Below are positions 1 to 5,578 of a stretch of DNA of 7,910 nt, piece by piece. The stretch's first letter is position 1; each line of letters begins with the position of its first letter. This DNA comes from JBBTQX01 sp038064955. Lineage in GTDB: Bacteria; Patescibacteriota; Minisyncoccia; UBA6257; GWB1-50-10. Made by a program: the position numbers and the translations under genes. The notes beneath the pieces were generated by a model. It was not told the DNA's origin. It did not search any database and saw only the letters and a program-made list of their open reading frames with translations. The DNA is taken from contig JBBTRY010000008.1 of assembly GCA_038064955.1 (NCBI GenBank), forward strand, positions 1-7,910, written 5' to 3'.

Positions 1-79
1 GTTTTACAAGATTCGTCAAAAGAGTAGCATTCATCGCGCTACCCGATAACCGCATAAAACCTACATATGTAGGTTTCAT
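1..79 (-). CDS. Possible 5' end of a small minus-strand ORF running off the left edge (doubtful)
   Basis: Reading the minus strand from an ATG at 79-77 gives 26 sense codons with no stop before the window edge. The peptide begins MKPTYVGFMRLSGSAMN and I do not recognise it. There is no Shine-Dalgarno-like sequence before the ATG. It begins 44 nt past the stop codon of the HAD gene on the same strand, so it could be the next gene of that transcript. The reading frame runs straight through a perfect 20-bp palindrome and two degenerate copies of a repeat spaced 45 nt (15 codons), so it may equally be non-coding repeat sequence that happens to be open. The length is too short to judge codon bias. 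Confidence 0.2.
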   Translation of the reverse strand, partial: MKPTYVGFMRLSGSAMNATLLTNLVK

Positions 80-90
80 CGCATTACCAG
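25..90. repeat. Two degenerate repeat units, 45-nt period
   Basis: Positions 25-45 and 70-90 match at 16 of 21 bases, with consensus TAGNNTTCATCGCNNTACCNG. The period is 45 nt, and the second unit overlaps the right arm of the palindrome at 47-86. Positions 24-28 and 38-42 (GTAGC/GCTAC) also form a small hairpin inside the first unit. Only two units are visible because the window begins here, so a longer array to the left cannot be excluded. Confidence 0.4.
47..86. repeat. Extended palindrome (perfect 20-bp core)
   Basis: The core at 57-76, AAACCTACATATGTAGGTTT, is a perfect inverted repeat that can fold as an 8-bp stem with an ATAT loop. With one bulge on each arm the symmetry extends outward: TAAC-CGCAT on the left (47-55) faces ATGCGATTA-like sequence on the right (77-86). 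The element lies just downstream of the minus-strand HAD gene. Read on that strand the hairpin is followed by only a short TTTTAT run, so it is at best a weak terminator. A dispersed palindromic (REP-like) repeat is an equally good reading. Confidence 0.55.
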
Positions 91-122
91 GTTTTTTAGC
101 TTTTTCGTGTTTTTCAGGTTTA

Positions 123-893
123 TTAGTTTTTCTCTATTTTCCAATTGTTAATCACCCACTTCAAAAGCTTTTTGGTATCCTTCGGACCGGATACTTTTAC
201 GCATTTTATTCCGGCTTTCTTAGCCGAATAGTCATTTCCACCCGGGAAAATGGCGTCGCCAAAAAAAATAGCGTCTTTTTTCGAAATCTTGAGGAATTTC
301 ATCAATTTTTTTATAGCATAGCCTTTATCGATGCCTTTCTTGGTGATATCAATCGAGGTGAGCCCGCCTTGGCGAACTTCGAAATTCGGCAGGATTTTTT
401 TCATAAATTTTACGATCCTGGGCCGAATATCTCGCCGGCGGTTCCATTCTTTTTTAAACGGCAGGGGAGCGCGGTCGCCCAAAGCCGAGAATGTCACCTG
501 AGTTCCCCGATTTTCAATCGTGTTCCCAAACACGCGCTTGGGGTATTCAAAATCGGCCTCAAGAAGCGCCTTCTTCAAGACTTCTTTTATTCTCGCCAGA
601 TCTTTCCCGGTAAGCCTTATCTCATATTCCTTCCGCCAACCTTTCCTATATATGAAAAAGGAGGCGCCATTCGTTGGAAAAAGGAATAAATTGGAAAGAT
701 TGGCCCGTTCTTTCCCGAGCGGTTTTAAAAACTGTTTTTTGAAAAGCGCCAATTTCCCGCCACCCACGATTGCCACCTTGGCTTTTCGGGTCAATTTGGC
801 AAGAAGTTTGACCATCCCGCGATCAATCGGTATCTTGCTCTTCGAAAGCGTCCCATCAAGATCGAAAATGAAGACTTTTTTATCCTTGAGCAT
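123..893 (-). CDS. HAD-superfamily IIB phosphatase / phosphomannomutase-like protein
   Basis: This 256-residue protein belongs to the HAD phosphotransferases and resembles the eukaryotic-type phosphomannomutase (PMM) branch of subfamily IIB. Motif I is FDLDGT (residues 10-15), with nucleophile D11 and acid/base D13. The IIB cap spans roughly 85-185 and contains ENRGTQVTFSALG (127-139) and GGLTSIDITKKGIDKG (176-191), which match the layout of the substrate-binding cap in PMM. Motif IV is FFGDAIFPGGND (210-221), very close to the FFGDKTMPGGND of eukaryotic PMM. The motif II region reads VGGGK (43-47), where PMMs have VGGSD, so the usual Ser/Thr is absent. The expected role is sugar-phosphate phosphatase or mannose-1-phosphate/mannose-6-phosphate mutase in the cytoplasm; the substrate cannot be decided from sequence. 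The ATG at 893 lies nine residues before the DLDGT motif, as usual. No Shine-Dalgarno is seen. It is divergent from ftsK, with a 56-nt gap. Confidence 0.85.
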   Translation of the reverse strand: MLKDKKVFIFDLDGTLSKSKIPIDRGMVKLLAKLTRKAKVAIVGGGKLALFKKQFLKPLGKERANLSNLFLFPTNGASFFIYRKGWRKEYEIRLTGKDLARIKEVLKKALLEADFEYPKRVFGNTIENRGTQVTFSALGDRAPLPFKKEWNRRRDIRPRIVKFMKKILPNFEVRQGGLTSIDITKKGIDKGYAIKKLMKFLKISKKDAIFFGDAIFPGGNDYSAKKAGIKCVKVSGPKDTKKLLKWVINNWKIEKN

Positions 894-949
894 GGGCTGG
901 TTAATTGAATTCTAGTCTATTTTCGTCTTTAATAGAATGAGTCTTATAT
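894..949. promoter_or_regulatory. Divergent intergenic region with a candidate ftsK-operon promoter
   Basis: This 56-nt AT-rich gap separates the divergent HAD gene and ftsK, so it should carry promoters in both directions. On the plus strand TTGAAT (905-910) and TTTAAT (928-933) are spaced 17 nt and fit -35/-10 boxes with 4/6 and 5/6 matches, giving a leader of only about 10 nt before the ATG at 950. On the minus strand TAGAAT (plus positions 914-909) is a fair -10, but I see no good -35. Neither start has a Shine-Dalgarno, so very short or leaderless transcripts are likely. Promoter calls by eye in AT-rich DNA are weak. Confidence 0.35.
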
Positions 950-3046
950 ATGGCAAAGATAAAATCAAAACAAAAAAAGGAAATAACGCCTCTCCATCCT
1001 GACACGATGAAAAGTATTTGGTTCGTTATTCTCTTCGGCCTCGCGATAATCTTTATCTTGGCCGGCACCGGCCAGGCGGGTCCAATCGGCAACGGCTTTT
1101 ACGGTTTTTTCGGAAAACTATTCGGCTGGGGTTATTGGCTTCTGCCCGCGCTCTCGCTTCTTATTGGTTTTGTTTCGCTTGCGAGCGACAGACGGAAATT
1201 GCTCGGCTCGGTGCTTGTGGGTGGTATAATCTTTATTCTTTCCGCTTTAGGATTAATAGATATTATTTCGCCCGGAAACGGCGGTTGGGCCGGCATAGCC
1301 GTGGGTGCGCTCAAGATTCCTTTCGGCACTCCGGCCTCGGTTGTTATCACCGTGACCGCACTCGTGGTCTCCTTTCTCGTTATCGTTAATCGGCCGCTAA
1401 AACTAAATCTTCTGAACGGCAAAAAAGAGGAGGAGAATCCGCCAGCTGGCGGAGAATTGGAAATAAACATTCCGGAAGATGCGCCAACTGCGCCTAAAAA
1501 TGAAAAGAATCCGCCGACTGACGGAAGAAAAGAAAAAGAAAATAATCCGCCAGACGGCGGAGAAGAAGATTTGGTAATAGAATCTAAAATGGGAATGCCC
1601 AAAACAGGTGCCGCCGCCCGGCCGATAAGGAATTATGTCGCGCCGCCCCTCGATCTTTTGACCTCGACCACCGAGAAACCAACCATCGGCGATTTGCGGG
1701 CGAATGCGAATGTCATTAAAAGGACCCTGGACGGCTTCGGCATACCGGTCGAGATGGGGGAAATTAACGTCGGACCGACCGTTACCCGCTATACTCTGAA
1801 GCCAGCCGAAGGAATCAAACTTTCGAGAATAATGGCATTAAACCAGGACTTAGCTATGTCATTGGCCGCCCATCCTATCAGGATTGAAGCACCGATTCCC
1901 GGCAAATCGCTTGTGGGTATTGAAGTGCCGAATAAAGCGGCGGCCGTCGTTCGGCTCGGCAGCCTTCTCCTTTATCCTGAATCCAAAAAAGCCGGCCAGC
2001 TTTCTTTCGCTCTCGGGCGGAACGTGAGTGGCGAACCGATTTTCAAAGATATAGAGAGGATGCCCCACCTTTTGGTCGCGGGTGCGACCGGTTCCGGTAA
2101 ATCCATTATGATTCACTCAATTATAATGTCTCTGCTTTATAAGAACTCGCCGGAAACGCTCCGCTTTATAATGATTGACCCTAAACGCGTGGAGCTTTCC
2201 ATCTACAACGGTATCCCACATCTCCTTTCGCCCGTCATCACCGAAAATAAGAAATCTATCGCCGTCCTCCGCTGGGCTATTCAGGAAATGGATCGGCGCT
2301 ACAAGCTCCTGTTGGGCGAGGGCTCGCGCGACATTGGAAGCTACAATAAATCCGGTAAGAACTCTCTGCCATATCTCATAATCGTGATAGACGAGTTGGC
2401 GGACCTGATGACTTCCTACGGCCATGAAGTGGAGGGTTCCATTATCCGGCTGGCCCAGATGGCCCGGGCGACCGGCATTCATCTCATCGTCTCAACCCAA
2501 CGGCCCTCGGTTGAAGTCATCACCGGCCTAATTAAAGCCAATATCACTTCGCGCATCGCACTCCAGGTAGCGAGCCAGATAGATTCGCGGACGATATTGG
2601 ATGCCGCCGGCGCCGAAAAACTTTTGGGCCACGGCGATGCACTTTTCACCTCCGCCGAACTTTCGAAACCTTTACGCGTCCAGGGCGCGTATCTCACGGA
2701 AGAGGAGATAAAAAAAGTAACCGAGTTCATTAAGAAGAACAACGAGAGCGCGGATGACGGCATTAACGTTTCGACCGGCAACGGCACCGGAGAAGAAAAC
2801 CAAGTAAACCTCAATTTCGACGACTTTGACATGGACGGCGCGGACGAGCTTCTTGAAGAGGCGATTGAAACGGTCCGGGCCGCGAAAAAAGCTTCCGCTT
2901 CGCTCCTTCAGAGGCGGCTTAAGGTGGGCTATGCCCGGGCCGCCCGGCTATTGGATATAATGGAAGAAAGTGGCGTAATTGGGCCGGGGGATGGAGCGAA
3001 ACCCCGGGAAGTGTTTTATAATAACGGGGAAGAAAATGGAGAATGA
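950..3046 (+). CDS. ftsK: DNA translocase FtsK/SpoIIIE
   Basis: This 698-residue septal DNA pump moves chromosome ends through the closing division site and aligns dif for dimer resolution. The N-terminus has four hydrophobic spans (about 22-41, 56-78, 84-105 and 128-147). A short hydrophilic Pro/Glu/Lys linker (about 150-225) follows, much shorter than in E. coli FtsK (1329 aa) and nearer SpoIIIE in design. The alpha/beta motor carries Walker A GATGSGKS (378-385, K384) and Walker B LIIVIDE (D481-E482). It also has the family signature LAQMARATGIHLIVSTQRPS and the AGAEKLLGHGDAL block. The C-terminus (about 632-690) is the winged-helix gamma domain (QRRLKVGYARAARLLDIMEESGVIG), which in known FtsKs reads KOPS-type polar DNA sequences. 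Three palindromic repeats sit in frame in the linker. The ATG at 950 has no Shine-Dalgarno. The 3' end overlaps the next gene by 11 nt. Confidence 0.97.
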   Translation: MAKIKSKQKKEITPLHPDTMKSIWFVILFGLAIIFILAGTGQAGPIGNGFYGFFGKLFGWGYWLLPALSLLIGFVSLASDRRKLLGSVLVGGIIFILSALGLIDIISPGNGGWAGIAVGALKIPFGTPASVVITVTALVVSFLVIVNRPLKLNLLNGKKEEENPPAGGELEINIPEDAPTAPKNEKNPPTDGRKEKENNPPDGGEEDLVIESKMGMPKTGAAARPIRNYVAPPLDLLTSTTEKPTIGDLRANANVIKRTLDGFGIPVEMGEINVGPTVTRYTLKPAEGIKLSRIMALNQDLAMSLAAHPIRIEAPIPGKSLVGIEVPNKAAAVVRLGSLLLYPESKKAGQLSFALGRNVSGEPIFKDIERMPHLLVAGATGSGKSIMIHSIIMSLLYKNSPETLRFIMIDPKRVELSIYNGIPHLLSPVITENKKSIAVLRWAIQEMDRRYKLLLGEGSRDIGSYNKSGKNSLPYLIIVIDELADLMTSYGHEVEGSIIRLAQMARATGIHLIVSTQRPSVEVITGLIKANITSRIALQVASQIDSRTILDAAGAEKLLGHGDALFTSAELSKPLRVQGAYLTEEEIKKVTEFIKKNNESADDGINVSTGNGTGEENQVNLNFDDFDMDGADELLEEAIETVRAAKKASASLLQRRLKVGYARAARLLDIMEESGVIGPGDGAKPREVFYNNGEENGE
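1438..1453. repeat. Palindromic element copy 1 (in-frame in ftsK)
   Basis: TCCGCCAGCTGGCGGA is a perfect 16-bp palindrome. With the preceding AA it encodes Asn-Pro-Pro-Ala-Gly-Gly at residues 163-168 of the FtsK linker. It is the cleanest of three related elements within 124 bp. Confidence 0.8.
1510..1525. repeat. Palindromic element copy 2 (in-frame in ftsK, degenerate)
   Basis: TCCGCCGACTGACGGA keeps the outer arms TCCG/CGGA and the same 16-nt length, but has one mismatched pair and a G-T pair near the centre. It is preceded by AA as in the other copies and encodes Asn-Pro-Pro-Thr-Asp-Gly (187-192) in the same reading frame. Confidence 0.65.
1546..1561. repeat. Palindromic element copy 3 (in-frame in ftsK)
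   Basis: TCCGCCAGACGGCGGA has perfect 6-bp arms (TCCGCC/GGCGGA) around a 4-nt centre. It is again preceded by AA and encodes Asn-Pro-Pro-Asp-Gly-Gly (199-204). Copies 2 and 3 start 36 nt apart, and copies 1 and 2 start 72 nt apart. Both distances are multiples of three, so the phase is the same. Confidence 0.75.
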
Positions 3047-3695
3047 AAAGAAAAATTTAATCAATCTAATCCTTGAGGCTTTGAAACTTAAAGGAATGAA
3101 CTTGGAAAAACTTTCCCAATTGAGCGGGGTTTCCGAACGATCGCTGGCACTTCTTCTCGAAGAACAGTTCGATAAACTCCCGCCCGCGCCTTACGTCCAC
3201 GGCTACCTTGTGAAAATCGCCGAAACACTCAATCTGGATGGCCGGGAACTTTGGCGGGAATATTTGAAAAATAACGAGGAAATCCGCCGCTCCGGCAAAG
3301 AAGATATTTTGCCACTGAACCGATTCGCCATCCCAAAACTTAACAAAAAAATTATCGCGATTTCCGGCGCAGTCGTTCTGGTTCTCGCACTCGTTATTTT
3401 CCGCCTGCCAGTCTTCTTCGGTCAGCCGGAACTCAAAATATCGAATATAAATGAAAATCCTACCATTGTCTACGAAGCCACATTCGCCGTCCATGGTATA
3501 ATGAATTCAGCTGACGAGCTTACGATAAACGGCGAGGCTATCTATCCTCAAAAAGACGGGAATTTCGAGAAAAATATTTTGCTTCAACCCGGCTTCAACA
3601 ATGTCGTGTTCCAAATAAAGAAAGTACTTGGCCGAACCTATACGGTGGAAAAACAAATCTTTTATCAAGTTAAAGAAAACAGTGAAACCCAATAA
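3036..3695 (+). CDS. RodZ/YmfM-like membrane-anchored helix-turn-helix protein
   Basis: This 219-residue bitopic protein has a cytoplasmic Xre/HTH_25-type helix-turn-helix at the N-terminus (MNLEKLSQLSGVSERSLALL, about 21-41). A further helical segment with the RodZ-like YVHGYLVKIAETLNLDG stretch follows (about 53-69), then a basic stretch, one transmembrane helix (about 106-128), and an extracytoplasmic beta-rich domain (about 130-219). RodZ links MreB filaments to the cell wall in rods; YmfM is its Gram-positive relative. The outer domain (LTINGEAIYPQKDGNFEKNI, then PGFNNVVFQIKK) looks like an Ig-like fold rather than a clear DUF4115 domain. I chose the ATG at 3036, which overlaps the end of ftsK by 11 nt and follows a GGGGAAG stretch. 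An ATG at 2979 is in frame but would add 19 residues deep inside ftsK. No MreB gene is in view, so a role in cell shape is inference. Confidence 0.8.
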   Translation: MENEKKNLINLILEALKLKGMNLEKLSQLSGVSERSLALLLEEQFDKLPPAPYVHGYLVKIAETLNLDGRELWREYLKNNEEIRRSGKEDILPLNRFAIPKLNKKIIAISGAVVLVLALVIFRLPVFFGQPELKISNINENPTIVYEATFAVHGIMNSADELTINGEAIYPQKDGNFEKNILLQPGFNNVVFQIKKVLGRTYTVEKQIFYQVKENSETQ

Positions 3696-4710
3696 ACAGG
3701 AAAAAGAAAAATCCGGCGAGAGTATCGATTCGCTCATCGAATCCATCCAGTCGCGCTTCGGTGACGGGGCGGTGATGAGATTGGGTGAAAATCACCACTC
3801 GAAAGTGGCGGTTGTGCCCTCCGGTTCCTTCTCATTGGACATCGCCCTAGGCGGAGGATTACCAAAAGGGAGAGTAATGGAGATATTCGGCCCAGAAAGC
3901 TCCGGCAAGACGACGCTCGCGCTCCATGCGGTCGCCGAAGCCCAAAAACGGGGCGGGAAAGCGGCCTTCATAGATGCCGAGCACGCCCTGGATCCCGAAT
4001 ACGCCGCGCGGATCGGCGTGAAGGTGAAGGACCTGATAATTTCCCAGCCCGATAATGGCGAAGAGGCGCTCAACATTTTGGAAAGCCTAGTGCGTTCGAA
4101 TATTATCGATGTCGTTGTTATTGATTCGGTTGCCGCGCTCACGCCGAAAGCGGAAATTGAGGGCGAGATGGGCCAATCGCACATGGGCCTTCAAGCGCGC
4201 CTGATGTCCCAGGCCTTAAGAAAACTTACCGCCATCGCGGATAAGTCCGGCACGATCGTTATTTTCATTAACCAAACCCGGATGAAGATTGGTCTCGTCT
4301 TCGGGAATCCCGAGACGACGACCGGCGGAATGGCCCTCAAATTTTATGCCTCAATCCGAATCGACATCCGACGCATCGCGCAGGTGAAGAAAGGGGAGGA
4401 TATCATCGGCAACCGCGTGAAAGCCAAAATTGTAAAAAATAAGGTGGCGCCGCCTTTCCGCGTCGCCGAGTTTGATATTATGTATGGCGAGGGAATTTCC
4501 TATGAGGCCGACGTGATGAACACCGCCTTGAAATACGAGGTGATGAAGAAGAACGGCGCGAGTTTTTCCTTCGGCGAGGAGAAATTGGGGGTAGGTTTCG
4601 ACAATGTCCGGCTGAAACTCAAGGAAGACAAAAAACTCCTAGAAACAATCAAGAAAAAGACCCAGGAGGCGGCGGATAATAAAGGAGTGATAGGCGCGAG
4701 CGAAGATTAA
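3682..4710 (+). CDS. recA: Recombinase RecA
   Basis: RecA forms ATP-dependent filaments on single-stranded DNA, drives strand exchange, and acts as the SOS co-protease. From a GTG start the protein has 342 residues (E. coli 353). Walker A is GPESSGKT (70-77, K76). The catalytic Glu lies in IDAEHALD (E100). Walker B is VVVIDS (about 144-149). Loop L1 contains EGEMGQSHMGLQARLMSQ, the allosteric Gln is in IFINQ (Q198), and loop L2 FGNPETTTGG is intact, followed by ALKFYASIRIDIRR. The C-terminal domain is normal with a short acidic tail. Start choice: the GTG at 3682 overlaps rodZ by 14 nt and places the RecA core where the family usually begins. An in-frame TTG at 3628 would add 18 residues and overlap rodZ by 68 nt, and looks less likely. 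It is the last gene of the plus-strand cluster. No LexA-box-like operator is evident because the promoter appears to lie before ftsK. Confidence 0.96.
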   Translation: MKPNKQEKEKSGESIDSLIESIQSRFGDGAVMRLGENHHSKVAVVPSGSFSLDIALGGGLPKGRVMEIFGPESSGKTTLALHAVAEAQKRGGKAAFIDAEHALDPEYAARIGVKVKDLIISQPDNGEEALNILESLVRSNIIDVVVIDSVAALTPKAEIEGEMGQSHMGLQARLMSQALRKLTAIADKSGTIVIFINQTRMKIGLVFGNPETTTGGMALKFYASIRIDIRRIAQVKKGEDIIGNRVKAKIVKNKVAPPFRVAEFDIMYGEGISYEADVMNTALKYEVMKKNGASFSFGEEKLGVGFDNVRLKLKEDKKLLETIKKKTQEAADNKGVIGASED

Positions 4711-4739
4711 AAATACCGAATAATGAATTTGGTATTTTT
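4709..4739. terminator. Bidirectional hairpin terminator between recA and folD
   Basis: AAAAATACC (4709-4717) pairs with GGTATTTTT (4731-4739). Inner pairs (G-T, then AAT/ATT) extend this to a 13-bp stem around a 5-nt loop (4722-4726). On either strand the stem is preceded by A residues and followed by a T-run, so it can stop transcription from both convergent genes. The hairpin starts inside the recA TAA stop (4708-4710), and its far arm reaches into the folD stop codon (4738-4740). The inner part, CCGAATAATGAATT (4716-4729), matches a segment inside folD (4833-4846) at 13 of 14 positions. Confidence 0.8.
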
Positions 4740-5553
4740 ATTTTTCGTTCAGTTTGAAGAAATTTTCGAATAATTTCGCCACTAATATCGGGCCGGTGCC
4801 TCCGGGCGTCGGCGTATAATGAATCAAGAATTCCGAATTATGAATTATGGGGTTAAAATCACCAGAGATTTTCCCTTCGCTCATTCCATAGCCAAAATCT
4901 ATAACAATCGCCCCGTTCTTCAAATCCTCCGCGCTAAATAAATTCCCCTTCCCTACCCCAGAAACAATAATGTCGGCATCTTTTAATTTACTTCGTAAGT
5001 CCTTCGTGAACTCATTAAAAATATTTAACCCCATAACCTTGTTTTCTAACCAAGAACTTATGGGTTTCCCCACCAAAAAGCCTGCGCCGATTACGGTTAC
5101 GTTCATTATTCCTAATTCCTTATTCATTATTCCCAATATCGTTTCTACCACGCCGACGGCGGGCGGGAGAACCAGGTTCCGGCCGGCATAGAAGGCGCCG
5201 AGCGCCCGTTCGCCCAAAACATCCACGTCTTTTTCCCGAGAGATAGCGTTTAAAACATACTGGCGATTGATGTGCGATGGAAGCGGCAGTTGAATAATCG
5301 CTCCTCCGCAGGTCTTATGCTCCGCAATTTTCAAAATTTCCTTCCGCAAGCCGTCCTGGGTAATGTTTTCCGGAAACTTGTAGAGCCGAAAATCCACTCC
5401 AAGCTCTTTTGCGATTTTTTCCTTCTGTTTTATGAAACTATCCGATGCCGCGTTTTCTCCGACAAAGAAAACTGCCAGAAATCCCCGCGGCTTTGCCGAT
5501 TTTTTCAGATTTTCCAATATCCCTTCCGCAATTTTCTTTCCGTCTATTACCAT
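4738..5553 (-). CDS. folD: Divergent FolD: methylene-THF dehydrogenase / methenyl-THF cyclohydrolase
   Basis: FolD converts 5,10-methylene-THF to 10-formyl-THF by an NAD(P)-dependent oxidation and a hydrolysis. This 271-residue copy has the expected order: an N-terminal catalytic domain with SDSFIKQKEKIAKELG (38-52), holding the active Lys (K44) and the GGAIIQLPLP motif (83-92), then a Rossmann domain (about 150-235) and the closing TPTPGGTGP (247-255). Several conserved positions differ. The catalytic Tyr is Phe (F40). KDVDG-FHPxN reads KDVDVLGERALG (108-119). The dinucleotide loop reads VIGAGFLVGKP (154-164) instead of VIGRSxIVGxP, losing the Arg linked to NADP phosphate binding. I recall similar sequences in Parcubacteria, so this looks like a lineage variant rather than decay. 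Two AT-rich repeats lie in frame (5102-5137 and 4816-4848). It follows glyA by 45 nt. The start is the ATG at 5553, with no Shine-Dalgarno. Confidence 0.9.
   Translation of the reverse strand: MVIDGKKIAEGILENLKKSAKPRGFLAVFFVGENAASDSFIKQKEKIAKELGVDFRLYKFPENITQDGLRKEILKIAEHKTCGGAIIQLPLPSHINRQYVLNAISREKDVDVLGERALGAFYAGRNLVLPPAVGVVETILGIMNKELGIMNVTVIGAGFLVGKPISSWLENKVMGLNIFNEFTKDLRSKLKDADIIVSGVGKGNLFSAEDLKNGAIVIDFGYGMSEGKISGDFNPIIHNSEFLIHYTPTPGGTGPILVAKLFENFFKLNEK
4816..4848. repeat. AT-rich repeat in folD, C-terminal copy
   Basis: This stretch contains ATAATGAAT, AAGAATTCCGAATT and ATGAATTAT and is partly self-complementary. CCGAATTATGAATT (4833-4846) is nearly identical to the segment inside the recA/folD terminator (4716-4729). 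On the coding strand it specifies IIHNSEFLIHY (about 236-246), a poorly conserved stretch just before the TPTPGG motif. Confidence 0.5.
5102..5137. repeat. AT-rich direct repeat in folD, central copy
   Basis: TTCATTATTCCTAAT (5102-5116) and TTCATTATTCCCAAT (5123-5137) match at 14 of 15 positions and lie 21 nt apart. On the coding strand they specify LGIMN-KE-LGIMN (residues 140-151), a 7-residue period that fills the linker before the Rossmann fold. The reverse complement contains GAATAATGAA, the same 10-mer found in the terminator at 4718-4727. Confidence 0.6.
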
Positions 5554-5578
5554 TGATTTAACAAAAGAAATATGGTGT

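Noticed and set aside
1..90. CRISPR-like array at the left edge
   Set aside because: Only two units are visible, they are degenerate (16/21), the spacing is a multiple of three, and no cas gene or identical repeat is present.
1132..1602. Long minus-strand open frame opposite the 5' part of ftsK (and similar antisense frames opposite recA, rodZ, glyA and the exonuclease gene)
   Set aside because: These lie wholly opposite well-recognised genes, encode low-complexity Ser/Pro/Arg-rich peptides, and show no family motifs; they are shadows of the real coding strand.
3044..3046. UGA recoded as glycine (Gracilibacteria/SR1 code)
   Set aside because: TGA ends ftsK right after the normal gamma domain and ends the exonuclease gene in an ATGA overlap. 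No gene needs read-through of an internal TGA.
3682..4710. Intein or insertion in recA
   Set aside because: The sequence runs uninterrupted through Walker A, L1, L2 and the C-terminal domain at normal length.
5150..5163. Possible degenerate fourth copy of the TCCGCC...GGCGGA palindrome inside folD (CGCCGACGGCGG)
   Set aside because: It lacks the TCCGCC arm and the AA prefix, and the encoded LPPAVG fits what I recall of divergent FolD proteins, so protein constraint explains it.
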